Source: Vibrio hepatarius (GTDB lineage Bacteria > Pseudomonadota > Gammaproteobacteria > Enterobacterales > Vibrionaceae). From it: a DNA stretch of 64,000 nt. The DNA is taken from NCBI RefSeq assembly GCF_001274785.1, contig NZ_LHPI01000001.1:682001-746000 (forward strand), given 5' to 3'. The notes under the pieces were generated by a model. That model had not been told where the DNA came from. It was given only the letters and a program-made list of their open reading frames with translations, and searched no databases. Below, in pieces: positions 37,126 through 46,307 of the stretch. The first letter of the stretch is position 1. Each line of letters begins with the position of its first letter. Both the position numbers and the translations under genes were made by a program.

Positions 37126-38229
37126 ATGACCGGAATTCAAATACGTTACCAGCAGCAGCTAGGCACGCAATTCTTTGATATCGACCTGAAGCTACCCGCG
37201 AAAGGTATTTCAGCGATTTTTGGGCGCTCTGGAGCGGGAAAAACATCACTGATCAATGTGGTTGCTGGTCTAAAAACGCCATCCAGTGGTGTTATCGATA
37301 TCAATGGCCGTCATTTATTCGATTCCCAGGCAGGCATTGATGTTCCTGTCCATAAGCGCAACGTGGGTTATGTGTTCCAAGACGCACGTTTGTTCCCGCA
37401 TTTTAAGGTGAAGGGAAATCTGTTGTATGGTGCCGCTAAACTGGACCAAGCTTATTACCAACAAATCATCGAGCTGTTAGCACTTGAACCATTGCTACAC
37501 CGTTTCCCTCATCAACTGTCTGGCGGCGAAAAGCAACGTGTGGCGATTGGTCGAGCTTTGCTATCTAAACCTGATATCTTGTTGATGGACGAGCCACTCG
37601 CGTCATTGGATCTACCACGAAAAAGAGAAGTGCTGCCGTTTCTTGAGCAACTTGCGCATAGCATTGAAGTGCCAATTATTTATGTATCTCATAGCCTCAA
37701 CGAAGTTTTACGTTTGGCGCAGAACTTAGTTGTGATTGATAACGGCAAGGTCGCCGCGTGCGGGACACTGGAAGAAGTGTGGGCGTCGAATGAAATGAAA
37801 CCCTGGCAGTCGTTCTCTGAGAGGAGCTCGCTGTTTGAAGCCCATGTTGTAAAGCACAATCACGAATATGCGCTTTCTCAAGTTCAATTGGCGCCAGAGG
37901 TCAACTTGTGGGTGCAGAAGATTGAAGGCGAGCCAGGAAGCAGTGTACGTTTGCAAGTTCGAGCCAATGACGTTTCCCTTGTGCTTGATCCACCAAGCCG
38001 AACTTCGATACGTAACGTGCTTAAAGGCGTGATATCCAGTATAGAGGCGCATAGCCACGGTGAGGACAAAAAGAGCGTCTCAGTGACCATTAAGCTCGCT
38101 GAAGGCTGTTTGCTCGTTGCAACCATTACTGGTTGGGCATGTGACGACTTAGATCTTAAAGTCGGAATGGATGTCTTCACTCAAATCAAAGGCGTCAGTG
38201 TGACGCAAAAAGACGTGGTATTGTCTTAA
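37126..38229 (+). CDS. modC: Molybdate ABC transporter ATP-binding protein
   Basis: A 367-residue ModC. Walker A is FGRSGAGKTSLIN, the Q-loop is in VGYVFQDARLFPH, the signature is LSGGEKQRVAIGRALL and Walker B is ILLMDEPLASLD; the C-terminal TOBE/Mop domain (about 290-360) binds molybdate for regulation of the transporter. It is the last gene of the cobQ-modABC cluster, starting 1 bp after modB. A strong terminator follows. Confidence 0.94.
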   Translation: MTGIQIRYQQQLGTQFFDIDLKLPAKGISAIFGRSGAGKTSLINVVAGLKTPSSGVIDINGRHLFDSQAGIDVPVHKRNVGYVFQDARLFPHFKVKGNLLYGAAKLDQAYYQQIIELLALEPLLHRFPHQLSGGEKQRVAIGRALLSKPDILLMDEPLASLDLPRKREVLPFLEQLAHSIEVPIIYVSHSLNEVLRLAQNLVVIDNGKVAACGTLEEVWASNEMKPWQSFSERSSLFEAHVVKHNHEYALSQVQLAPEVNLWVQKIEGEPGSSVRLQVRANDVSLVLDPPSRTSIRNVLKGVISSIEAHSHGEDKKSVSVTIKLAEGCLLVATITGWACDDLDLKVGMDVFTQIKGVSVTQKDVVLS

Positions 38230-38230
38230 T

Positions 38231-38262
38231 AAAAACGCCGCATCTCTGCGGCGTTTTTTTAT
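38231..38262. terminator. Terminator after modC
   Basis: The stem AAAAACGCCGCA/TGCGGCGTTTTT is followed by T's. It also faces the convergent DUF3069 gene. Confidence 0.88.
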
Positions 38263-38265
38263 CGG

Positions 38266-38703
38266 TTACTTCGCGAACACGTCAGTGAAGTCACGCTTTA
38301 AGATAGGGTCGCGGCGCGCTTTCTTAATTTGCTTAACCATGTCTTTCACGCAGTTGTGAAGAACTTGGTCTAGTAGCTGCGCACGGTACTCTTCTTTCTC
38401 TTCATCTGTCATGCCTTCCGGTAATTTTAGAGTCGGGAACTCTTCCATCACGTTGATGCCTGCAAATGCCTGACTTACTGAAATAAGTGCATGGAACTGC
38501 TCGAAGTTATCTAGAACGTTTTGAGCACTGTTAGGCAGCTCTTCCCATGCTTCACGAACCGCTTCTTCTGAAACTTCGTGGATTGACGTTACCATGTAGT
38601 GCATCGCTTCCGGCACTTCATCAAATTCAATTACTTGGCGAAGTTCAGCAGAAACCGTAGCGAGGTCGACTGTTGGTTGTTCTGGTTGATTAACGTCAGA
38701 CAT
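38266..38703 (-). CDS. DUF3069 family protein
   Basis: A 145-residue, acidic, fully helical protein matching the DUF3069 family found in vibrios and relatives. It has VIEFDEVPEAMHYMVTSIHEVSEEAVREAWEELP in the first half and VLHNCVKDMVKQIKKARRDPILKRDFTDVF at the end. The function is unknown. It has no signal or membrane segment. Single gene, convergent with modC. Confidence 0.75.
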   Translation of the reverse strand: MSDVNQPEQPTVDLATVSAELRQVIEFDEVPEAMHYMVTSIHEVSEEAVREAWEELPNSAQNVLDNFEQFHALISVSQAFAGINVMEEFPTLKLPEGMTDEEKEEYRAQLLDQVLHNCVKDMVKQIKKARRDPILKRDFTDVFAK

Positions 38704-38845
38704 TATCTATTTCTCTTAAAAGTGTGTATGTGTCGGCGCTATCGTAAAAAAATGGCGATAAATGTCAACCATGATTGGCTGATTCCACCGGTGTAGAGTA
38801 TCATTTGTCATATGCATTTGATTTAACAGAGAATGAATAAACAGT

Positions 38846-39802
38846 ATGATGCTAGCATCTGGCTCATCGATGAAGATACTGCTAGTGGACGATGTTCAAC
38901 TAGAGCGTATGCAATTGGCTATTCGTCTAAAACAACTTGGTCATATCGTAGAGACGGCAAGCTCAGGTCATGAAGCGCTCGCGATCTACGCTGATTTCGA
39001 GCCTGAAGTCATTCTTCTGGATATTTCAATGCCGGATATGGATGGCTTTGAGTTGTCGGCTAAAATCCGCGCTATGTATCCTGAATGGGTTCCGATTATC
39101 TTCCTAAGCAGTCATGATGAGCCAACGATGATCGCCAGTGCAATTGAGGCCGGTGGGGATGATTACCTGATCAAGCCAGTGGATAAAGTCGTTCTGAACT
39201 CCAAGCTTATCGCGATGCAACGTATCGCGTTTATGAGACGTGAGTTAAAGCAAAAAACACGAGCACTCGCGAAAGCGAATGAAGAGCTGGCGCGCTTGGC
39301 GCAAGAAGACGGATTAACTAAAGTCGCGAATCGTCGTTATATTGACCAAAAATTCCAAGAGATGATCGCTACTAACGGACGTTACGGTCTACCGCTTAGC
39401 GTCATCTTACTCGATGTCGACCACTTCAAAGCGTACAACGATAATTACGGGCATATCGAAGGTGATAAGTGCTTGGTTTTGATCTCCAACGCGCTGTCCG
39501 AGCTGTTTGTGCGTAGCAGTGAAATAGTAGGGCGGTATGGCGGTGAAGAGTTTATTATTTTGCTCAGCCACCCAAGCCGAGAAAAACTGATAGAAGATGC
39601 GCAACGAATAAAAGGAGCGCTTGAAGGACTGGCAATACCGCATGACTTCAGTGAAACCTCTTATTTAGTTACCGTGTCACAAGGACTTCTCTTTATTGAG
39701 CCAACGGGTCATGAAACCACCGAAGAGATTTATTCTCGGGTAGATAAAGCACTGTATCGTGCTAAATTAGCAGGTAGGGACTGCTACGAGTTGGCAGACT
39801 GA
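38846..39802 (+). CDS. Response regulator with GGDEF output domain
   Basis: A 318-residue REC-GGDEF protein. The receiver domain has ILLVDDVQLERMQL, the phospho-Asp in VILLDISMPDMDG, and Lys in YLIKPVDKVVL; a coiled linker leads to the GGDEF domain (GLTKVANRRYIDQKF, LLDVDHFKAYNDNYGH, GRYGGEEFIILL). The I-site position reads RSSE instead of RxxD, so classic product inhibition may be lost. A cognate kinase is not adjacent. The start could also be the Met at 38870. Confidence 0.87.
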   Translation: MMLASGSSMKILLVDDVQLERMQLAIRLKQLGHIVETASSGHEALAIYADFEPEVILLDISMPDMDGFELSAKIRAMYPEWVPIIFLSSHDEPTMIASAIEAGGDDYLIKPVDKVVLNSKLIAMQRIAFMRRELKQKTRALAKANEELARLAQEDGLTKVANRRYIDQKFQEMIATNGRYGLPLSVILLDVDHFKAYNDNYGHIEGDKCLVLISNALSELFVRSSEIVGRYGGEEFIILLSHPSREKLIEDAQRIKGALEGLAIPHDFSETSYLVTVSQGLLFIEPTGHETTEEIYSRVDKALYRAKLAGRDCYELAD

Positions 39803-39847
39803 CGCCAATTGGTCTTATTAATACGCTGACAATTACAAAAGACTTAT

Positions 39848-40837
39848 ATGAAGAAGCTTTTTCCTTCACGCTATATTGTTGTTTTATATTGCGGTTTGCC
39901 TGTTGTTTCTTTGGCAGAAGGGTATAACTCTGTTAGAACCTATGTAGAGCAGACATTCGCTACCTCTATTGTATTAACCGATAGTGACGTGTTTACTGTC
40001 GGCATTCATGATTTTGACCCAAATGAATGGTTCAGTCTGGAAAATGAAGCCATCGGTTCGGACGAATCGGTGTCTTTGCGCCAGCAAGTCGCTGTTTCCA
40101 CGTTACCGTATTCATTTGAACTAAGTGATGAAAACGACCCGCATAAACACTCGTTCTTTACTCGCTTCTCCATTATCCGCTCTGAACAAGATTTTAGTTT
40201 GAGATCACAAGACCCAGCGGATTATAACGACCAATACGTATTTGGCGCGTTCGCCGCCTATCGATACCGCTATCAACTTACCGATGGGTGGACACTCACT
40301 CCGGGGATTGGTCTGCATTTGCAGTATTTCCGAAACGAACACGATTACAAAAGCGAATTTTCCCGCCAAGTCGCACAGCCTGTATTGGATGACGTGCTAT
40401 TCAATACCGATGCATGGGCGCTGAGCTATGAGCCTCATGTTGAAGCAAAATATACTAAGCCGACAGAATGGGGCAGTTGGAACTTTTCTTCTGCGTTCCA
40501 CTATTTTTACGGCACTGGCTGGGGGGAAGCTAACCTAGGTGATATTGGCAACCCAGAAGGCTGGTACACCGCTAATGGGATTGAAATGTACTATAACGTG
40601 ACTCGTTGGGGGCCAAGCGTCCAGTCGGTTTATGCTAGCTTGAGAAGAATCGACTTGGGCGGCGACACAGACGAACCGTTGGATACGCCTCACTATTACG
40701 AAGGGTCTATAGGTTGGTTACTGACACCGCCGTTTGAATCGTCTTGGATAGACAACGTTGGCTTAGGATTGAGTATCAACTACGGAAGCGCATTTAAAGG
40801 CGGAAGTATTGTTTTCTTCTTTAACCAAATCGATTAA
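39848..40837 (+). CDS. Solitary outer-membrane autotransporter-like beta-barrel protein
   Basis: A 329-residue protein with a signal peptide ending VVSLAEG. A barrel follows, built of alternating aromatic/hydrophobic strands (YVFGAFAAYRYRYQL, WTLTPGIGLHLQYFR, WNFSSAFHYFYG) and ending GGSIVFFFNQID. It resembles the solitary autotransporter barrel family found in vibrios, which lacks a passenger domain. The function is unknown. It follows the REC-GGDEF gene (45-bp gap) and overlaps the convergent GGDEF gene by 4 bp. Confidence 0.68.
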   Translation: MKKLFPSRYIVVLYCGLPVVSLAEGYNSVRTYVEQTFATSIVLTDSDVFTVGIHDFDPNEWFSLENEAIGSDESVSLRQQVAVSTLPYSFELSDENDPHKHSFFTRFSIIRSEQDFSLRSQDPADYNDQYVFGAFAAYRYRYQLTDGWTLTPGIGLHLQYFRNEHDYKSEFSRQVAQPVLDDVLFNTDAWALSYEPHVEAKYTKPTEWGSWNFSSAFHYFYGTGWGEANLGDIGNPEGWYTANGIEMYYNVTRWGPSVQSVYASLRRIDLGGDTDEPLDTPHYYEGSIGWLLTPPFESSWIDNVGLGLSINYGSAFKGGSIVFFFNQID

Positions 40838-42069
40838 GTAAAACAAACTTGGTTGCGGCCTTTTTGTTTGGCCAAATATAGCGCGACATCGGCACTTTTC
40901 ATCACTTGGTAAACGCCTTTAGCTTTAGTGCTATCACAAACGCCAATACTGATCGTAATGTTGGTCACTTCACCTTTGCGCTGACCACTGCGCTTTTTCG
41001 CCCCTTCTTTTTCATCTTTTGGACGGTTATCGACATCACGCAATACTAGATCATAGGCTTCAACGGACGCACGAAGGTTTTCAAGGTGAACTTTGGCTTG
41101 TTCCGCTGTTTTCCCTTTGAACAGAACGGTAAATTCCTCACCTCCATATCGATAAATACGCGCACCACCACCAACACGTTCCATTTGACTCGCGACCAAA
41201 CGTAACACGTCATCACCTGTATCATGCCCATAGGTATCATTAAATGACTTAAAGTGGTCAATGTCGATCATAGCGATAGTGTAACGTCTACCTAAGTGAC
41301 GGAGATCCGACTCCAACGCTAACCGTCCAGGTATATTGGTCAATTGGTCTTTAAACGCCAGTTCATGACTTGCAGAGAGTAAATAAGTAAGCATCAACAC
41401 GCCAGAAAGTGAAAACATCATGCTGGAGATATGAGGAATGTGGAAAAAAATGAATGTCACTGAAGACAATAAACACGCGGAGTAGATGACAACGTCTGAT
41501 ATACGGTTTAAGCTCATAACAAACATAGCAAAAACCAATACCATAGTTGATGAATACAACACAAGAATCAGTGGTAGTTTCGAGACTGTTGGTACGACGA
41601 ATAAGAAAGTGTCGTTGATGTTCTCAAAGCCACCATCATAAAAGTGGGTCAAGATTAAGTAACACCACATTACGATGCAGCCTAGTGTCATCAAATAAAG
41701 CACTAGGGACTTAATAAAAGTCGAGTTGCGCTTGAAAACAAAGACTAATACTAAGGTTACAGGCAGCAGTGCGGCCAATAACGACAGTTCTAAGATCGTC
41801 GTTCCAGTTGAAAGAGGTGATTGTAGTCTTTCTTGGATAAACCAGTAGGCTGTGAGCATTGCGCACGAGACCATAGCGATGTGGTTCTGTTTGAATGCAT
41901 AAGAAAGCGCTAAGCAACAGAAAAACAGTACAAACGGCAAATTCGACAGAATACCAAGGTTGGACTTAGTAAAATCGATGATGGAATCAAGTCCAAGATA
42001 GACGAACGCCAACAACAATAACGGTAACGTCAAACGAAACCAATTTGATGTGACGACAGAAAAAGACAT
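40834..42069 (-). CDS. Membrane-bound GGDEF protein (putative diguanylate cyclase)
   Basis: A 411-residue protein. The first about 235 residues hold seven or eight hydrophobic helices without a recognised sensor family, followed by a GGDEF domain (DQLTNIPGRLALESD, MIDIDHFKSFNDTYGHDTGD, YRYGGEEFTVLFKG). GGEEF is an active-type motif. No RxxD I-site is seen at the usual place. A basic, Lys-rich insertion (KDEKEGAKKRSGQRKGE) sits late in the GGDEF domain, which is unusual. The 3' end overlaps the barrel gene by 4 bp. Confidence 0.85.
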   Translation of the reverse strand: MSFSVVTSNWFRLTLPLLLLAFVYLGLDSIIDFTKSNLGILSNLPFVLFFCCLALSYAFKQNHIAMVSCAMLTAYWFIQERLQSPLSTGTTILELSLLAALLPVTLVLVFVFKRNSTFIKSLVLYLMTLGCIVMWCYLILTHFYDGGFENINDTFLFVVPTVSKLPLILVLYSSTMVLVFAMFVMSLNRISDVVIYSACLLSSVTFIFFHIPHISSMMFSLSGVLMLTYLLSASHELAFKDQLTNIPGRLALESDLRHLGRRYTIAMIDIDHFKSFNDTYGHDTGDDVLRLVASQMERVGGGARIYRYGGEEFTVLFKGKTAEQAKVHLENLRASVEAYDLVLRDVDNRPKDEKEGAKKRSGQRKGEVTNITISIGVCDSTKAKGVYQVMKSADVALYLAKQKGRNQVCFT

Positions 42070-42260
42070 TGGAATTAGCCTGGAAGTACTAGTAAATCGT
42101 TAATGTTAAGTTGTCTAGAATACTTTGATTTATTGAATTTCCAAGCTTTTTACTAAACTAACAATATAAATTTGAGCGTATGAATAATTTATGAACAAAA
42201 TATGCTCAAAGCCGATACTTACGTTCGCTTGTTTTTGACAAGACTCTTGATAGGAACTAT

Positions 42261-42635
42261 ATGCGTATGCAAATTAGCGAAGATGTACATAACTACATGG
42301 AAACTTTGGTAGGTCAAGCACTTGCACAACCTGAGTTTAGTGATAGATTTGACGACGATCAGCTAGCAGACATGGCATGTATTGCATTAAATCAATTGAA
42401 GCCAGTTTACATTCGGCATGATGTTGATTTTCTTTCTTCGCTTCCTGAAAGCCGTTTAGTCGCCTTAAAGAATTCGGCTTTAACGGCGTTAGATGTCGCA
42501 AAAGAAATGATCATTAATGATCCACGCAGTAATCGCGCCGACGTTCCGGCTGTTTTTACCAAACCTGAATTTGATGAAGATAAAGAGTTGGAATGGTACG
42601 AAACGCCAATTTTGCCGCGCAATACGAAACGATAA
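42261..42635 (+). CDS. ComFB-domain protein (late competence development family)
   Basis: A 124-residue protein. The N-terminal part, ISEDVHNYMETLVGQAL followed by DMACIALNQLKPVYIRHDVDFLSSLPE, matches the ComFB family, named for a Bacillus competence gene; some members in cyanobacteria bind cyclic dinucleotides. The role in vibrios is not known. The HlyU-like gene follows after 9 bp and is surely co-transcribed. GATAGGAAC precedes the start. Confidence 0.75.
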   Translation: MRMQISEDVHNYMETLVGQALAQPEFSDRFDDDQLADMACIALNQLKPVYIRHDVDFLSSLPESRLVALKNSALTALDVAKEMIINDPRSNRADVPAVFTKPEFDEDKELEWYETPILPRNTKR

Positions 42636-42644
42636 GGAGATATT

Positions 42645-42926
42645 GTGGGACTGTTTTCTCGCTTATTTGGTAACAAAAACACTCAACCAACCCAAATAGA
42701 GGTAGATCCGATCGAATACAAAGGTTTCTTAATTTACCAAGAAGCCATTGGGGAAGGTGGGCAATTTAGAATCGCAGGGCGAATTACCAAGGAAATTGAT
42801 GGGGAAGTAAAAACCCACAAATTTATACGTTCTGATCTGTTGCCAACTCAAAGTGACGCAGATGAGTTTATGCTGAAAAAGGCGCAAATGTTTATCGATC
42901 AAATGGGCGATAGCATTTTTCAATAA
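42645..42926 (+). CDS. HlyU-family protein (PF10115 type)
   Basis: A 93-residue protein with a GTG start preceded by AAGGAGATATT. The stretch MGLFSRLFGNK, then VDPIEYKGFLIYQEAIGEGGQ, FRIAGRITKE and MLKKAQMFIDQMGDSIF match the short family annotated as HlyU-type transcriptional regulator. It is not the ArsR-type HlyU of Vibrio, and DNA binding has not been obvious to me from the sequence. It is co-transcribed with the ComFB-domain gene, and a terminator follows. Confidence 0.7.
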   Translation: MGLFSRLFGNKNTQPTQIEVDPIEYKGFLIYQEAIGEGGQFRIAGRITKEIDGEVKTHKFIRSDLLPTQSDADEFMLKKAQMFIDQMGDSIFQ

Positions 42927-43226
42927 GATACCTGCCAAAGTTGACAAACATCATAATTTTAAGAGCCATTAGTCGTTATGCTGGTGGCTCTTTTTTCATG
43001 CGCGATGAGATAATCTATTGTTTTGATAGCCGTTTGCTTTACTGGTTTGACCTCCGCGTAGTTCGTTAGGTCTTGTTTAAAACAGTTCTATAAGCAGAAT
43101 GGTTCATTACCAACAGTTATATGTAATGATGATTTACCTATTTTTCTATAGGTTGGTTTAAGTGTATAAAATTGTTTGGATAAAGAATCAAAATAATCAT
43201 TGTTGCCAATAGTCAAGGAATAGCTA
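42927..43226. other. 300-bp gap before pntA: terminator plus upstream region
   Basis: The hairpin AAGAGCCA/TGGCTCTT with a T run (42961-42998) ends the ComFB/HlyU-like unit. The remaining about 230 bp is AT-rich and presumably holds the pntAB promoter; I see no clear operator or riboswitch in it. Confidence 0.6.
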
Positions 43227-44774
43227 ATGCAAATTGGTGTGCCAAAAGAAATACTCGCAGGTGAGACGCGAGTGGCTGCATCGCCAAAGTCGGTCGAGCA
43301 GTTATTGAAATTGGGTTTCGAGGTCGTTGTCGAAACCGGAGCGGGGGAATTAGCGAGTTTTGACGATGCGGCTTTTGAAGCTGCTGGAGCAAAAGTCGGA
43401 TCCAAAGATGATGTCTGGGGTTCAGACCTGATTTTAAAAGTTAATGCCCCTTTAACTGAACCCGTAGATGAAATTGCACTACTCAAGGAAGGCGCGACAT
43501 TAATCAGCTTTATCTGGCCAGCTCAGAATCCTGAATTAATGGAAAAACTGTCTAGCAAAAACATTAACGTGCTTGCGATGGACTCTGTACCGCGTATTTC
43601 ACGTGCACAATCACTTGATGCTCTATCGTCAATGGCGAACATCGCAGGTTACCGCGCTGTTGTTGAAGCTGCACATGAATTCGGTCGCTTCTTCACTGGT
43701 CAAATCACGGCGGCAGGTAAAGTGCCACCAGCAAAAGTACTTGTAGCAGGCGCTGGTGTGGCTGGTTTGGCGGCTATCGGTGCTGCTGGTAGCCTTGGTG
43801 CAATCGTTCGTGCTTTCGACGTTCGTCCTGAAGTAAAAGAGCAAGTTCAGTCGATGGGTGCTGAGTTCCTTGAGGTCGACTTCAAAGAAGACTCAGGCGC
43901 TGGCGACGGCTACGCAAAAGAAATGTCAGATGAATTCAACAAAAAAGCGGCTGAGCTTTACGCTGAGCAAGCAAAAGACGTTGATATCATTATTACAACC
44001 GCACTGATTCCTGGTCGCCCTGCGCCTAAATTGATCACCAAAGAGATGGTTGATTCAATGAAAGCTGGCAGCGTTATCGTTGACTTAGCTGCGGCTAACG
44101 GTGGTAACTGCGAATACACAGTGGCGGACAAAGTGATCACGACTGCTAACGGCGTTAAGATCATTGGCTACACCGATATGGTTGGTCGCTTACCAACGCA
44201 ATCTTCTCAACTTTACGCAACTAACATCGTCAACTTGCTGAAACTACTTAGCAAAGAAAAAGATGGCAACATCAACATTGACTTTGAAGATGTGGTTCTA
44301 CGCGGTGTAACCGTGGTTAAAGAAGGCGAGGTGACTTGGCCGGCTCCACCTATTCAGGTGTCTGCTCAACCAGAGCAAAAACCAGCTCAAGCACAAGTTA
44401 AACCAGAGCCAAAAGTAAAAGAACCAACTTCACCAGCGAAAAAAATCGCTGCATTGGTTGCCGCTGTTGGCGCATTTGCATGGGTTGCGTCTGTTGCTCC
44501 GGCAGCATTCTTGTCGCACTTCACTGTCTTTGTTCTCGCTTGTGTCGTGGGCTACTACGTGGTTTGGAACGTGACACACGCTCTACATACGCCACTGATG
44601 TCTGTTACGAATGCGATTTCGGGCATTATCGTTGTTGGTGCATTACTGCAAATTGGTCAAGGAAATGGCGTAGTCTCTTTCTTGTCTTTCATTGCCGTAC
44701 TTATCGCAAGTATCAACATATTTGGTGGTTTCACCGTAACCAAGCGCATGCTTGAAATGTTCCGTAAAGATTAA
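43227..44774 (+). CDS. pntA: NAD(P) transhydrogenase alpha subunit
   Basis: A 515-residue PntA. The N-terminal domain I binds NAD(H) ([70 protein letters not shown]). A Pro/Ala/Lys-rich linker (about 380-405) leads to four C-terminal membrane helices of domain II. With PntB it couples proton entry to hydride transfer from NADH to NADP+, supplying NADPH. pntB starts 11 bp downstream. Confidence 0.96.
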   Translation: MQIGVPKEILAGETRVAASPKSVEQLLKLGFEVVVETGAGELASFDDAAFEAAGAKVGSKDDVWGSDLILKVNAPLTEPVDEIALLKEGATLISFIWPAQNPELMEKLSSKNINVLAMDSVPRISRAQSLDALSSMANIAGYRAVVEAAHEFGRFFTGQITAAGKVPPAKVLVAGAGVAGLAAIGAAGSLGAIVRAFDVRPEVKEQVQSMGAEFLEVDFKEDSGAGDGYAKEMSDEFNKKAAELYAEQAKDVDIIITTALIPGRPAPKLITKEMVDSMKAGSVIVDLAAANGGNCEYTVADKVITTANGVKIIGYTDMVGRLPTQSSQLYATNIVNLLKLLSKEKDGNINIDFEDVVLRGVTVVKEGEVTWPAPPIQVSAQPEQKPAQAQVKPEPKVKEPTSPAKKIAALVAAVGAFAWVASVAPAAFLSHFTVFVLACVVGYYVVWNVTHALHTPLMSVTNAISGIIVVGALLQIGQGNGVVSFLSFIAVLIASINIFGGFTVTKRMLEMFRKD

Positions 44775-44785
44775 GGAGTAACAAG

Positions 44786-46162
44786 ATGTCTGCAGGATTA
44801 GTACAAGCAGCTTATATTGTTGCTGCATTATTCTTTATTTTAAGTCTCGCGGGATTATCAAAGCAGGAATCTGCAAGGTCAGGTAACTACTATGGTATCG
44901 CGGGTATGGCGATCGCGTTGATCGCGACGATCTTTGGCCCAGATTCTCAAGGATTAGTTTGGATCATCGTTGCTATGGTGATCGGTGGTGGTATCGGTAT
45001 CCATTTCGCGAAGAAAGTGGAAATGACCGAAATGCCTGAACTTGTTGCGATTCTACACAGCTTTGTGGGTATGGCAGCAGTATTAGTTGGTTACAACAGC
45101 TACTTAGATGCGCCACAAGTTGCGACGCACGCAGAGCACGTTATCCATATGGTTGAGGTGTTCTTGGGCGTATTCATCGGTGCGGTTACCTTTACAGGTT
45201 CGGTTGTAGCGTTTGGTAAGCTACGCGGCATTATTTCATCGTCACCGCTTAACCTTCCGCACAAACACAAAATGAACTTGGCGGCGATTGTCGTTTCAAC
45301 ACTGCTAATGATCTACTTCGTGAAAGCAGATGGCAGCATGTTTGCTCTGATCGTAATGACCTTGATTGCGTTTGCATTTGGTTACCATCTGGTTGCATCT
45401 ATCGGCGGTGCAGATATGCCAGTTGTGGTGTCCATGCTTAACTCGTACTCAGGTTGGGCGGCAGCGGCAGCAGGTTTCATGCTAGCGAACGACCTATTGA
45501 TCGTAACTGGTGCTCTAGTTGGTTCATCAGGTGCAATTCTTTCTTACATCATGTGTAAAGCAATGAACCGTTCATTTGTGAGTGTTATTGCTGGCGGTTT
45601 CGGTCAAGAAGTAGTGATTTCTGGCGACGTTGACCACGGCGAGCACCGTGAAGCGTCTGCAGAAGAAGTGGCAGAGATGCTGAAGAACTCTAAATCAGTC
45701 ATCATCACTCCGGGATACGGCATGGCAGTAGCGCAAGCTCAGTACCCAGTTCACGAGATCACTGAAAAGCTGCGTGCTCAAGGCATCAACGTTCGCTTTG
45801 GTATCCACCCGGTTGCGGGTCGCTTACCAGGTCACATGAACGTACTGCTAGCGGAAGCGAAGGTGCCATACGATATCGTGCTTGAAATGGACGAGATCAA
45901 CGACGACTTCAGTGAAACTGATACGGTATTGGTTATCGGTGCCAATGATACGGTTAACCCAGCGGCGCAAGAAGACCCGAACAGCCCAATTGCAGGCATG
46001 CCTGTACTGGAAGTTTGGAACGCGAAAAACGTTATCGTATTCAAGCGCTCAATGAATACAGGTTACGCTGGCGTACAAAACCCATTGTTCTTCAAAGAGA
46101 ATACCCAAATGCTATTTGGGGACGCGAAGGATAGTGTGGACGCAATATCGAAAGCTCTGTAA
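44786..46162 (+). CDS. pntB: NAD(P) transhydrogenase beta subunit
   Basis: A 458-residue PntB. The N-terminal half has about nine membrane helices forming the proton channel ([47 protein letters not shown]); the C-terminal domain III binds NADP(H) ([71 protein letters not shown]). AAGGAGTAACAAG lies before the start. A terminator hairpin follows 17 bp after the stop. Confidence 0.96.
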   Translation: MSAGLVQAAYIVAALFFILSLAGLSKQESARSGNYYGIAGMAIALIATIFGPDSQGLVWIIVAMVIGGGIGIHFAKKVEMTEMPELVAILHSFVGMAAVLVGYNSYLDAPQVATHAEHVIHMVEVFLGVFIGAVTFTGSVVAFGKLRGIISSSPLNLPHKHKMNLAAIVVSTLLMIYFVKADGSMFALIVMTLIAFAFGYHLVASIGGADMPVVVSMLNSYSGWAAAAAGFMLANDLLIVTGALVGSSGAILSYIMCKAMNRSFVSVIAGGFGQEVVISGDVDHGEHREASAEEVAEMLKNSKSVIITPGYGMAVAQAQYPVHEITEKLRAQGINVRFGIHPVAGRLPGHMNVLLAEAKVPYDIVLEMDEINDDFSETDTVLVIGANDTVNPAAQEDPNSPIAGMPVLEVWNAKNVIVFKRSMNTGYAGVQNPLFFKENTQMLFGDAKDSVDAISKAL

Positions 46163-46179
46163 ACTCATAAAACTAACTT

Positions 46180-46209
46180 GAAGCCAGCATTTAGCTGGCT
46201 TCTTTTTTG
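46180..46209 (+). terminator. Terminator after pntAB
   Basis: The stem GAAGCCAGC/GCTGGCTTC is followed by TTTTTT. Confidence 0.87.
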
Positions 46210-46307
46210 TTAAAACATTATTGACACAGATATCACATTATAAATTTATATTTTTGGCATAATGTTTCGACTTTTTACCTAACTCACTGATTTAGCGAAT
46301 ATTTGCA

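Noticed and set aside
42927..43226. Riboswitch upstream of pntA
   Set aside because: Apart from the upstream terminator no conserved riboswitch core or alternative hairpin pair could be identified.
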